NCBI RefSeq assembly: GCF_000426245.1
Contig: NZ_AUEZ01000012.1
Coordinates: 1-64,000, forward strand
Source of the DNA: Bradyrhizobium sp. Ai1a-2
GTDB lineage: Bacteria > Pseudomonadota > Alphaproteobacteria > Rhizobiales > Xanthobacteraceae
DNA length: 64,000 nt
Direction: 5' to 3'
Position numbers and translations under genes: made by a program. Positions within the stretch are counted from its first letter, which is position 1, and the number at the start of each line of letters is the position of its first letter. The notes under the pieces are model-generated. The model was not told where the DNA came from and did no database searches. It saw nothing but the letters and a program-made list of their open reading frames with translations. This document shows positions 34,956-42,882 of this stretch, in pieces.

Positions 34956-35321
34956 CTACCCTTTGCGGCCGCGCGATTTCACCTCCTTGGCGTAGACGTC
35001 ATCCTTGAAGCCGACCAGGAGTTTGCCGCCGAGGTCGAGCACCGGCCGTTTGATCATCGACGGCTGCGCCGCCATCAGCGCCAGCGCCTTGCGCTCGTTC
35101 AGGCCTTCCTTGTCGGCATCAGGCAATTTCTTGAATGTGGTGCCGGCACGGTTGAGCAGCGTTTCCCAGCCGACCTCGTCGCTCCATTGCTTCAGCTTGT
35201 CCTTGGCGATGCCGGTCGTCTTGTAGTCGTGGAAATCATAGGCGACGCCATGGCCGTCGAGCCAGGCGCGCGCCTTCTTCATGGTGTCGCAGTTCTTGAT
35301 GCCGTAGATGGTGATGCTCAC
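34956..35321 (-). CDS. ArsC/Spx-family (YffB-like) thioredoxin-fold protein
   Basis: 121 residues from the GTG at 35321, which has GAGGAA five bases upstream; an in-frame ATG 15 bp earlier is less likely. It begins ITIYGIKNCDTMKKARAWLD, with a single redox Cys (CDTM), and ends with the MIKRPVLD motif of ArsC-related proteins. YffB-like members are glutathione-dependent thiol reductases of unknown substrate; a true arsenate reductase is less likely without ars genes nearby. Confidence 0.88.
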   Translation of the reverse strand: MSITIYGIKNCDTMKKARAWLDGHGVAYDFHDYKTTGIAKDKLKQWSDEVGWETLLNRAGTTFKKLPDADKEGLNERKALALMAAQPSMIKRPVLDLGGKLLVGFKDDVYAKEVKSRGRKG

Positions 35322-35420
35322 AGCCGTTCCTCGCATGCGTTGCGGCGAGAAAGTGGCTTCGCAACGGCTGTTGCGCCAGATCGGGCGCCACGCCTCCTGT
35401 GAATTCCCGGGAGTCTTTGT

Positions 35421-35473
35421 TCGAGCATGATCTTTTCGGAAAACCGGATTCCACTTTTCCGGATCATGCTCTA
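35421..35473. repeat. GAGCATGATC...GGATCATGCTC palindrome
   Basis: TCGAGCATGATCTTTTCGGAAAA and TTTTCCGGATCATGCTC form a long near-perfect hairpin. Its distal end CTAGAGC (minus strand TAG) supplies the stop codon of the cytochrome P460 gene. Confidence 0.75.
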
Positions 35474-35974
35474 GCGTCCATATCGCGTGAAGACGAAATC
35501 GTGGTCTTTCGCGTGGGCTTCGTGGCAGGCGAAGCAGGTCCGGTGCTGGGCCTCGTCCACGGGCTTGCCGTCGATGAACCGGCCAAAACCCCAGCCGCCG
35601 GTGGAGGCGTATCTGGCGGAGTCCTTGACCATGATCTGGACGGTGGTGGGCGAGCCGCTGATGAAGGCGCCGTTGAGGCCCTCGACCGGGACATGCTTCC
35701 AGGCAAGCTTGACGAAGGTGGTGCCGTCCGGAAACGGCAGCGCGCCGCCCTCGCTGGCTTTGACCGCGGTGGGGTTGCCGAGGACGCCCCGGAGTTCATC
35801 GAGGCCGACCTCCTGCCCGACGGCGATCAGCTTCCAGTCGCGATAGCCGTCGGGAATCCTGACGCCGAAGATCGGCGACACCCCATCATCGGCAGGGCTC
35901 GCGGCGAAGGGCGCTGCCGTCGCAGCGCACGTCACCATCAGGGCCGCGAGGGCCCATTTCAGATTCTGTTGCAT
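35471..35974 (-). CDS. Cytochrome P460 family c-type haem protein
   Basis: A 167-residue secreted protein (signal peptide about 1-25) with a haem-binding CFACH (Cys147, Cys150, His151) near the C-terminus, as in cytochrome P460 and cytochrome c'-beta. Family motifs include YRDWKLIAVG, FPDGTTFVKLAWK (a candidate cross-linking Lys) and VQIMVKDSARYASTGGWGFGRF. P460 oxidises hydroxylamine, whereas relatives bind NO; which applies is unknown. The stop lies in a palindromic repeat. It may share a transcript with the upstream hydrolase gene (25 bp gap). Confidence 0.9.
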   Translation of the reverse strand: MQQNLKWALAALMVTCAATAAPFAASPADDGVSPIFGVRIPDGYRDWKLIAVGQEVGLDELRGVLGNPTAVKASEGGALPFPDGTTFVKLAWKHVPVEGLNGAFISGSPTTVQIMVKDSARYASTGGWGFGRFIDGKPVDEAQHRTCFACHEAHAKDHDFVFTRYGR

Positions 35975-35999
35975 CCGTTCGATACCCGCTGTTTTTCAA

Positions 36000-37046
36000 T
36001 CAGGCCTTGTCGACATCGATGACGGCCTGCGCAAAGGCTTGCGGGGCCTCCTGCGGCAGATTGTGGCCGATGCCGCCGGTGATGAGGCGGTGTTCGTACT
36101 TGCCGGAGAATTTCTTGGCGTAGGCGCTCGGTTCCGGATGCGGCGCGCCGTTGGCATCGCCCTCCATGGTGATGGTCGGCACCGTGATGACAGGGAATGT
36201 CGCGAGCTTCTTCTCCAGATCGTCGTATTTCGCTTCGCCCTCAGCGAGCCCAAGCCGCCAGCGATAGTTATGGATGACGATCTTGACGTGATCTGGGTTG
36301 TCGAAGGCATCAGCGCTGCGCTCGAAAGTGGCGTCGTCGAAATGCCATTTCGGCGACGCGAGCTGCCAGATCAGCCTGGCGAAGTCGTGCCGGTATTTGT
36401 CGTAGCCCTGCTGTCCGCGCTCGGTGGCGAAATAGAACTGGTACCACCATTGCAGTTCGGCCTTTGGCGGCAGCGGCATCTTGCCGGCCTCCTGGCTGCC
36501 GATCAGGTAGCCGCTGACGGAGACCATCGCCTTGCAGCGCTCCGGCCAGAGCGCGGCAATGATATTGGCCGTGCGCGCGCCCCAGTCATAGCCGGCAAGC
36601 GTCGCCTTCTCGATCTTGAGCGCATCCATGAACGCGACGATGTCGGACGCGAGCGCCGCCGGCTGGCCGTTCCGGAACGTCGCATCGGAAAGGATACGCG
36701 TGGGGCCATAGCCGCGCAGGTAAGGGATGATCACGCGATAGCCGGCGGATGCCAACAGCGGCGCGACGTCGACATAGCTGTAGATGTCGTAGGGCCAGCC
36801 GTGCAGCAGGATCACCACCGGACCATCAGCGGGTCCCGCCTCGGCATAGCTGACATTGAGAAGGCCGGCGTCGATCTGCTTTAGCGGGCCGAACGACGTA
36901 TGCGCTCCCGGCTGCGCCGCGGGCAGCGTGGCCTTCTTGGCACCCTGCGCATGGGCGGCTCCGATCAGGCCGAACTGGGCTGCGGCGAAGGTTCCGGCGG
37001 CAACGCCGAAGAAGCGGCGGCGGCTCTGATTGATATCCTGGGACAT
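36000..37046 (-). CDS. Exported alpha/beta hydrolase, epoxide hydrolase-like
   Basis: 348 residues. The N-terminus carries a twin-arginine-type signal (SRRRFFGVAAGTFAAAQFGL). The catalytic core has the oxyanion motif HGWPYDIYSYVD (HGxP) and the nucleophile elbow GYDWGARTA, with Asp rather than Ser, pointing to epoxide hydrolase or haloalkane dehalogenase chemistry. The late GGIGHNLPQEAP holds the likely catalytic His. It is divergent from the winged-helix/TPR regulator (157 bp between starts), which may control it. Confidence 0.88.
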   Translation of the reverse strand: MSQDINQSRRRFFGVAAGTFAAAQFGLIGAAHAQGAKKATLPAAQPGAHTSFGPLKQIDAGLLNVSYAEAGPADGPVVILLHGWPYDIYSYVDVAPLLASAGYRVIIPYLRGYGPTRILSDATFRNGQPAALASDIVAFMDALKIEKATLAGYDWGARTANIIAALWPERCKAMVSVSGYLIGSQEAGKMPLPPKAELQWWYQFYFATERGQQGYDKYRHDFARLIWQLASPKWHFDDATFERSADAFDNPDHVKIVIHNYRWRLGLAEGEAKYDDLEKKLATFPVITVPTITMEGDANGAPHPEPSAYAKKFSGKYEHRLITGGIGHNLPQEAPQAFAQAVIDVDKA

Positions 37047-37203
37047 GGCGATCTCCGGTTCGAACTGGCGACCTTTTGCCTCCTCCTGACTATGCGCGCT
37101 TGGAGATTATCTGGATTTATCCTTCAGATGGCTTTGATTTTTACGACACGCGCCTTGTGCTACGTTCACTGCCACTCCCGTCACAGCCGGCAGGCCATAG
37201 AAT

Positions 37204-38745
37204 TTGCTCTATCATTTCAACGACTTCGTCCTGGATACCGACCGCCGCGAGTTGCGCCGGGGCGACGGGCTTATCGCCGTCGAGCCGCAGGTGTTCGATC
37301 TGTTGGAGTTCCTGATCCGTTCACGCGACCATGTCGTCAGCCGCGACGACCTGTTGGCCGCCGTCTGGCGCGGGCGCATCGTCTCGGAGGCAACGCTGAG
37401 CAGCCGGCTGAACGCCGCACGCGCGGCGATCGGCGACAATGGCGACGAGCAGCGGCTGATCCGCACGCTCCCCCGCAAGGGCATTCGTTTCGTCGGCGAG
37501 GTCCGCGAGCAAGCGGCCGACGAGAGCGCAGGGCCGCCCGTTGCCGCCTTCGAAGGTCCCTCGATCGCGGTGCTTCCCTTCACCAATATGAGCGGCGATC
37601 CCGAGCAGGAGTATTTTGCCGACGGGGTCGCCGAGGACATCATCACGGCGCTGTCGCGCTGCAGCGGATTGTCCGTGATCGCGCGGAACTCCTCCTTCAC
37701 CTACAAGGGCAAGGCGGTCGATATCCGCCAGGTCGGCCGCGAGCTAGGCGTCGGCTATGTGCTGGAAGGCAGCGTTCGCCGCGGCGGCGATCGGTTGCGA
37801 ATCACTGGCCAGCTCATCGACGCGAGTTCGGCCGTCCATCTCTGGGCCGATCGCTTCGACGGCGACGCGCGCGAGGTCTTCGACCTGCAGGACCGCATCA
37901 CCGAAAGTGTGGTGGCCGCGATCGAGCCGACGCTGCACCTCGCCGAAGCCGAGCGCCGCCGCTCCTCTCCGCCGAGCCAGCTCGATGCCTACGACCTGCT
38001 GCTGCGCGCCTACAGTCTTCGTTACGAGTTCACCACCGAGAGCATTGCGGCGGCAATCGACTGCCTCGACCAGGCGCTGGCGATCGATCCAACCTATGCG
38101 CCGGCAATGGCGGCATCCGCCTATTGCCATGCGCTGCGCCATTTCCAGGGCTGGATCAGACCGAACGAGGAATATCGCAGCAAGGCCGTCGCGCTGGCCT
38201 GGCGCGCGGTCGAACTCGCGCCGAATGATGCGCAGGTCTTGTGGATGGCGGCGTTCGCAATCTGGAACATGGCCGACGAAATCGAGCCCGCACGCGAATT
38301 GTTCAGCCGCTCGCTTGCGATCAACCCGAATTCCGCGATGGCGCTGACGCTCGGCGGCTGGATCGAGGCGATGTGCGGCAAACAGGGCGCCGGCCGCGCC
38401 ATGATCGAGCGGGCACAGCGGCTCAATCCCCGCGACCCGCGCGGCTGGTTCGCCTCCGGCGCGCTCGCGATCTGCGCCGTGCTGGACGAGAATTTCCCCG
38501 AAGCGATCGTCTGGGCGGAGAAGGCGCTGGCGCAAAACCGCCGCTTCGCGGTGGCGCTGCGCGTCCTGACCGTGGCGCTGGTGAAGAGCGGCGAGCGCGA
38601 ACGCGCGGCACAGGTCGCACGCGAATTGCTGAAGGTCGCGCCGGATTTCTCGATCACGAACTTCCTGTCGCGAATCCCCTTCCCGGTCGAGCCTATGGCG
38701 CGGACCTATACCGAGGCGCTGCGGGCCGCCGGCGTGCCGGAATGA
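37204..38745 (+). CDS. Winged-helix/TPR regulator (CadC/adenylate-cyclase-like architecture)
   Basis: A 513-residue protein from TTG. Residues 1-95 form an OmpR/PhoB-type winged helix (LDTDRRELRRGDGLIAVEPQVFDLLEFLI, then ISRLP-like PRKGIRFVGEV). Residues 118-250 carry the FTNMSGDPEQEYFADGVAED signature of the TolB-N/adenylate cyclase-associated domain, and the rest is TPR-like helices. No membrane helix is evident, so it is probably cytosolic. The family senses unknown signals. It is divergent from the epoxide-hydrolase-like gene. Confidence 0.88.
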   Translation: MLYHFNDFVLDTDRRELRRGDGLIAVEPQVFDLLEFLIRSRDHVVSRDDLLAAVWRGRIVSEATLSSRLNAARAAIGDNGDEQRLIRTLPRKGIRFVGEVREQAADESAGPPVAAFEGPSIAVLPFTNMSGDPEQEYFADGVAEDIITALSRCSGLSVIARNSSFTYKGKAVDIRQVGRELGVGYVLEGSVRRGGDRLRITGQLIDASSAVHLWADRFDGDAREVFDLQDRITESVVAAIEPTLHLAEAERRRSSPPSQLDAYDLLLRAYSLRYEFTTESIAAAIDCLDQALAIDPTYAPAMAASAYCHALRHFQGWIRPNEEYRSKAVALAWRAVELAPNDAQVLWMAAFAIWNMADEIEPARELFSRSLAINPNSAMALTLGGWIEAMCGKQGAGRAMIERAQRLNPRDPRGWFASGALAICAVLDENFPEAIVWAEKALAQNRRFAVALRVLTVALVKSGERERAAQVARELLKVAPDFSITNFLSRIPFPVEPMARTYTEALRAAGVPE

Positions 38746-38763
38746 GGCGTCTTCGCTGACGCC

Positions 38764-39207
38764 TCAAGCGCTCTTTGGTTTCTTGGAAAGGTTGAGTGCC
38801 ACGGCCGCGCGAATGAGCGCCTTCAACGCCGCTTCATTGATCTTGGCGCCTTCCTGCAGATCGATCGCACGCCTGGTGTTGCCTTCGAGGCTGGAGTTGA
38901 AGAGGCCCGAAGGGTCCTCGAGCGAGGCCCCCTTGGCAAAGGTCAGCTTCACGGCGTTCTTGTAGGTCTCGCCGGTGCAGATGATTCCGGCGTGCTCCCA
39001 CACCGGAACGCCTCTCCACTTCCATTCCTCGACCACCTCGGGGTCGGCCTGCTTGATGAGATTTCGGACTCGAGCAAGCATCTCGCCTCGCCAATCGCTC
39101 AGTTCCTTGATTCTCGCATCTATCAGCCGAGAGGGAGAGTCTCCTTCTCCCTCCTTGGAGCTGCTCTTCTTCACGGTTGTCAACTTGCTGGATGCTCTGT
39201 TGGCCAT
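38764..39207 (-). CDS. DUF1801 family protein
   Basis: 147 residues from the ATG at 39207 (AGGTGA upstream); a GTG nine bases before is also in frame. The N-terminal 25 residues are basic and Ser-rich (SKLTTVKKSSSKEGEGD). The DUF1801/YdhG-like domain shows IKELSDWRGEMLARVRNLI, EWKWRGVPVWEH and VKLTFAKGASLEDP. The fold is thought to bind small ligands or iron; the role is unknown. It follows the AHSA1 gene by 18 bp and belongs to the ArsR-AHSA1-DUF1801 operon. Confidence 0.88.
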   Translation of the reverse strand: MANRASSKLTTVKKSSSKEGEGDSPSRLIDARIKELSDWRGEMLARVRNLIKQADPEVVEEWKWRGVPVWEHAGIICTGETYKNAVKLTFAKGASLEDPSGLFNSSLEGNTRRAIDLQEGAKINEAALKALIRAAVALNLSKKPKSA

Positions 39208-39225
39208 TGCGTTCACCTGCAGACT

Positions 39226-39657
39226 TCAATCCGTCCGCGCCAGGACCTGCTCCAGATTCGCGAAGAACTGCTGCCACCCGGCGTGGGCGCCGCCGTAGGC
39301 CTGCTTCTGATCCGGCCGGAAGCCCGATTGCTCCATGCGCAAATGGGTTCCCCTGCTCGTCGGCGTGAGCGTGAAGGTCACCACACTCGTCAGATTGAAG
39401 GCTGCATCGTCGTGCGCAAAATTCCAGGTGTAGGACAGCGCCTTGTTCGGCTCGATCGCGAGGACCTCGCAGTCCAACACGCCGCCCCACTCGCCGCGCA
39501 GGTTGAAGCGGTGGCCCACGACTGGCTTGAAGTCGCTCTTCATCAGCCACTCCTCGATCAGGTGTGGTTGTGTGAGCGCGCGCCAGATCTTTTCCGGCGG
39601 ATAGGGAATCTCGCGTTCGACAATGACGGAGCGCGTTTCGGTCGCAATGTTGGTCAT
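39226..39657 (-). CDS. SRPBCC/AHSA1 family protein
   Basis: A 143-residue START-like fold protein: SVIVEREIPYPPEKIWRALTQPHLIEEWLM, then GHRFNLRGEWGGVLDCEVL, LSYTWNF and the C-terminal GAHAGWQQFFANLEQVL. Members are often encoded with an ArsR-type repressor, as here, where the start overlaps the upstream arsR-like gene by four bases. The ligand is unknown, though the pairing suggests response to a lipophilic compound. Confidence 0.92.
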   Translation of the reverse strand: MTNIATETRSVIVEREIPYPPEKIWRALTQPHLIEEWLMKSDFKPVVGHRFNLRGEWGGVLDCEVLAIEPNKALSYTWNFAHDDAAFNLTSVVTFTLTPTSRGTHLRMEQSGFRPDQKQAYGGAHAGWQQFFANLEQVLARTD

Positions 39658-39977
39658 TGGTCCATCCTTTTGAGCAGATCTTCGAGGTGATCGAACCGGC
39701 TTTGCCAGAAGCCGGCCATTTGGCTGGTCCAGTCGATCAGCGGGGCCAACGCGCCGAGTTGCGCGCTGTAGTGCGTCTGGCGGCCTTCGTGGCGGTCGCG
39801 CACGAGTCCCGCCTGCTTGAGAACCCCAAGATGCTTCGAGACGGCCGGCTGCGAAACCCCGGCGAGAGCCGTCAGAGCTCCGACCGTCTGCTCGCCTTCA
39901 CGGCACAGTCGCTCGAAGATGGCCCGCCGGGTCGGATCGGCGAGCGCCCTGAAGAGCTCATCGTGAGCATTCGGCAT
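39654..39977 (-). CDS. ArsR-family transcriptional repressor
   Basis: A 107-residue winged-helix protein: DELFRALADPTRRAIFERLCREG, recognition helix region VGALTALAGVSQPAVSKHLGVLKQAGLV, then DRHEGRQTHYSAQ. The metal-binding cysteine motif of ArsR (CVC) is absent, which places it in the non-metal group found with AHSA1 proteins. It is first in the three-gene operon and probably autoregulated; the AT-rich leader contains TATCGATA close to the start. Confidence 0.93.
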   Translation of the reverse strand: MPNAHDELFRALADPTRRAIFERLCREGEQTVGALTALAGVSQPAVSKHLGVLKQAGLVRDRHEGRQTHYSAQLGALAPLIDWTSQMAGFWQSRFDHLEDLLKRMDQ

Positions 39978-40165
39978 TTGATATCGATAACCCGCTGGCT
40001 ATTGATTGACGTATAACCGACGAGATATAGGTCAGTCAAGCGGGCAGATAGAGCGGTACTAACCTAGGTCACCGCAGGCCAAAGGGAGCAGGCGTCGCAC
40101 CGCTCCCTCAACCCACATACCCCTTGGTTATGCATCAGGCGTTGCCGCTACCGACCAGACGTGGC

Positions 40166-41491
40166 CTAGGAGCCGCCACCGCCCGGCTCGAGCGCCTCGC
40201 CGAGTTCGAGGGGGTGTGCCATGGTCTCGTGCAGCTTCTGCTTGTCGAGCTCGCCCTCAGAAAGGCTGATGACGACGCAGGCAACGCCGTTGCCGATCAG
40301 GTTGGTGAGCGCGCGGCATTCGCTCATGAACTTGTCGATGCCGACGAGGATGGCGAGCGACTGGATCGGGATGTCAGGCACGATGGACAACGTCGCCGCC
40401 AACGTGATGAAGCCGGCCCCGGTGACGCCGGACGCCCCCTTCGAGGTGATCATGGCGATGCCTAAGATGCCCAGCTCCTGCCATATCGTCAGAGGCGTGT
40501 TGGTCGCCTGTGCCAGGAACAGCGTCGCCAGCGTCATGTAGATGTTGGTGCCGTCGAGATTGAAGCTGTAGCCGGTCGGGATGACGAGCCCGACCACCGG
40601 GCGCGAGGCGCCGAGATGCTCCATCTTCTGCATCATCTGCGGCAACACCGTTTCCGACGACGAGGTGCCGAGCACGATCAGAAGCTCGTCCTTGATGTAG
40701 CCGATGAAGCGGATGATCGAGAATCCCGAGAGCCGTGCGATCGAGCCGAGCACGATCAGCACGAACAGCGCGCTGGTCAAATAGAAGGTGCCGATCAGCG
40801 CTACGAGATTCCGGAGCGAGCCCAGTCCGTAAGCTCCGACGGTGAACGCCATCGCCCCGAAGGCGCCGATCGGCGCAACACGCACGATGATGCGGATCAC
40901 GCCGAAGAACACTTTGGCAGCCTGGTCGATCGCGTGCGCAATCGGCTCGCCAGCCTTGCCCATGAAGGCGATGGCAAAGCCTGATAGAATCGAGATCAAG
41001 AGCACCTGCAGCAGGTCGCCGCGTGACAGCGCGCCGAAGAAGCTATCGGGAATGATCGCCATTAGATGGGCAACGATCCCCTCCTCTTTCGCCTTGGTCA
41101 CGTAGGTCGCGACCGATTTGGCATCGATCGTGGACGGATCGATGTTGAAGCCGCTCCCGGGCTGCAGGGTCCTGCCGACGATCAGGCCGACCGCCAGCGC
41201 CACCGTCGAGACGGTCTCGAAATAGATCAACGCCTTCAGGCCGACGCGGCCGACGCGCTTGAGGTCGCCCATCGAGGAGATGCCGTGTACGACGGTGCAG
41301 AAGATCACCGGCGCGATCATCATCTTGATCAGCGCGATGAAGCCGTCGCCGAGCGGCTTCATCTCCTTGCCGAGATCGGGATAGAAATGGCCGAGCAGGA
41401 TGCCAAGCGCGATAGCGATCAGAACCTGGATGTAGAGGACCTTGTACCAGGGCTGGTGACGGGCCGCGGGGCGGATCGCTTCTGCTGTCAT
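40166..41491 (-). CDS. dctA: C4-dicarboxylate transporter DctA
   Basis: A 441-residue DAACS-family symporter, the usual DctA length. It shows the re-entrant loop serines [13 protein letters not shown], the family motif [19 protein letters not shown] and [13 protein letters not shown], and about eight membrane helices. It imports succinate, fumarate and malate with protons or Na+. No dctB/dctD regulators are adjacent. In rhizobia dctA is important for symbiotic carbon supply, but several copies usually exist and this one may serve free-living growth. Confidence 0.95.
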   Translation of the reverse strand: MTAEAIRPAARHQPWYKVLYIQVLIAIALGILLGHFYPDLGKEMKPLGDGFIALIKMMIAPVIFCTVVHGISSMGDLKRVGRVGLKALIYFETVSTVALAVGLIVGRTLQPGSGFNIDPSTIDAKSVATYVTKAKEEGIVAHLMAIIPDSFFGALSRGDLLQVLLISILSGFAIAFMGKAGEPIAHAIDQAAKVFFGVIRIIVRVAPIGAFGAMAFTVGAYGLGSLRNLVALIGTFYLTSALFVLIVLGSIARLSGFSIIRFIGYIKDELLIVLGTSSSETVLPQMMQKMEHLGASRPVVGLVIPTGYSFNLDGTNIYMTLATLFLAQATNTPLTIWQELGILGIAMITSKGASGVTGAGFITLAATLSIVPDIPIQSLAILVGIDKFMSECRALTNLIGNGVACVVISLSEGELDKQKLHETMAHPLELGEALEPGGGGS

Positions 41492-41631
41492 GAGAGCTCT
41501 GCGGATGGAGGAATCAGGATGGCGCCATCATGGAATGAGGTGACGCCGCGAACAATGCACGTTCCCGTTCATGGTGCTTTGCGGAATAATCGACCCTAAC
41601 CCCGCTACCCTAGCACGTTGCGCCAGCATAA

Positions 41632-41675
41632 TCTTTCCAGAAAACCCGATGCCCGCTTTTCCGGATCGTGCTCTG
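41632..41675. repeat. Degenerate GAGCATGATC-family palindrome
   Basis: CCAGCATAATCTTTCCAGAAAA pairs imperfectly with TTTTCCGGATCGTGCTCTGG. It is a diverged copy of the family at 35421 and lies just upstream of the SDR gene. It lies in frame with the following gene but is most likely not translated. Confidence 0.6.
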
Positions 41676-41713
41676 GTGTACGGTTGGGCTTGGCGCGACG
41701 AGAGTCCAGACAG

Positions 41714-42583
41714 GTGGATGAGAAACAAGCGTCTGTAGCAGCCGGTCTGAGCGACGAAGAACTCGCGCGGCATCCGACTGTGTTTGCGGTGGATGCGCTA
41801 CAGCACCAGGTCGTGGTGATCTCGGGCGGCGCCGGCGGCATCGGGCGCGCGATCGCCTTTCTGTTCGCGCGGCTCGGCGCGCATGTCGCTCTCGTCGGCC
41901 GCAACAGGGAAAGGCTCGACGCGCTCGCCACGCAACTGGCCGAGCGAAACCTGAAAGCATCCGCGCATGTCGCCGATATAAGGGAGCCGGACGCGGTCGC
42001 CGGACTGTTCGATGCGGTATGGGCCACCCATGGTCGCGTCGACTGTCTCATCAACAGCGCCGGCGGGCAGTTTCCGCAAGCCGCGATCGATTTCTCGATC
42101 AAGGGCTGGAACGCCGTCATCAATACCAACCTCAACGGCACCTGGTACATGATGCAGGCCGCCGCGCAGCGCTGGCGCGAGCGGAAAGTGCCCGGCAGCA
42201 TCGTCAACATCGTGGTCGTGACCACGCACGGGCTTTACGGCATCGCACACACGATCGCCGCACGCTCCGGCGTGATCGGCCTTTCGCGTGCGGTCGCCGT
42301 CGAATGGGCGCCGCTGGACATCCGTGTCAATTGCATCGCTCCGGGCGCGATCGAGACCGAGGGCTGGAATGTCTACAGCGAACAGGCCCGCGCCGCCTAT
42401 CCGCGCTCCAACCCGATGATGCGCGCCGGCTCGCCCTGGGACATCGCGGAAGCCTGCGCCTATCTCGCCGCCCCCTCCGGCAAGTTCATCACCGGCGAGA
42501 CGCTGACGGTCGACGGCGGCGGCCAACTCTGGGGCGAGACCTGGACCACGGAAAAGCCGGCGTATTTTCGCGGCGAGGAGTAA
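41714..42583 (+). CDS. SDR family oxidoreductase
   Basis: The frame opens earlier inside a repeat, so the GTG at 41714 is preferred, giving 289 residues. An N-terminal extension of about 27 residues precedes the Rossmann core: ISGGAGGIGRAIAFLF (residues about 35-50), INSAGG, then a catalytic region whose usual Tyr is not obvious (VVVTTHGLYGIAHTIAARSGVIGL has Tyr but no YxxxK). It ends in the SDR C-terminal motif GETLTVDGGGQL. This resembles dienoyl-CoA reductase-like SDRs. It may belong with the downstream MFS gene. Confidence 0.85.
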   Translation: MDEKQASVAAGLSDEELARHPTVFAVDALQHQVVVISGGAGGIGRAIAFLFARLGAHVALVGRNRERLDALATQLAERNLKASAHVADIREPDAVAGLFDAVWATHGRVDCLINSAGGQFPQAAIDFSIKGWNAVINTNLNGTWYMMQAAAQRWRERKVPGSIVNIVVVTTHGLYGIAHTIAARSGVIGLSRAVAVEWAPLDIRVNCIAPGAIETEGWNVYSEQARAAYPRSNPMMRAGSPWDIAEACAYLAAPSGKFITGETLTVDGGGQLWGETWTTEKPAYFRGEE

Positions 42584-42649
42584 GTAGCGAGTTTAAGCGG
42601 CGGCCTCCTCAGGCTGAGGGGAACGATCCGAGCGCGCCGCTCTCTCCAT

Positions 42650-42765
42650 CGTCATTGCGAGCGCAACGCAGCAATCCATCTCTCCTCACGCGCGGAAGCA
42701 ATCGATTGCTTCGCAGAGCCTGTTATCGGCGGCGCTCCGCGCCGACCCGTTGGCTCGCAATGACG
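42650..42765. repeat. CGTCATTGCGAGCG-family long palindrome
   Basis: CGTCATTGCGAGCGCAACGCAGCAATCCAT-like left arm and GGCTCGCAATGACGG right arm, with an internal AGCAATCGATTGCTTCGC. Same family as 6251-6336 but with a longer centre. Together with the AT-rich promoter region after it, this fills the 299-bp gap before the MFS gene. Confidence 0.7.
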
Positions 42766-42831
42766 GGTGACGCTTCATCAAGCCCTTCAAACCCGCGAAA
42801 TACCCCGTTGCACGTCATACGGATATCAATA

Positions 42832-42846
42832 ATATGTCAGGCATAT
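42832..42846. promoter_or_regulatory. Candidate operator ATATG-N5-CATAT upstream of MFS gene
   Basis: ATATG TCAGG CATAT is a perfect 5-5-5 inverted repeat in an AT-rich leader 36 bp before the MFS start, followed by a second palindrome AAATGCATTT (42859-42868). A GntR/FCD regulator is encoded directly downstream of the MFS gene and could bind here. Confidence 0.45.
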
Positions 42847-42882
42847 ACAAAAAGCATAAAATGCATTTCGGGGAGGACGAAC

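Noticed and set aside
34956-35321. Arsenic-resistance gene arsC
   Set aside because: The protein is ArsC-like, but no ars genes are adjacent and the motifs fit the YffB/Spx-type group better.
36900-38228. 442-codon frame overlapping the winged-helix/TPR gene
   Set aside because: Another frame of a well-supported coding sequence, composed of Arg/Ala-rich low-complexity residues.
42019-42882. Long N-terminal extension of the MFS frame
   Set aside because: Overlaps the SDR gene and a repeat; the MFS gene has its own ribosome site and start at 42883.
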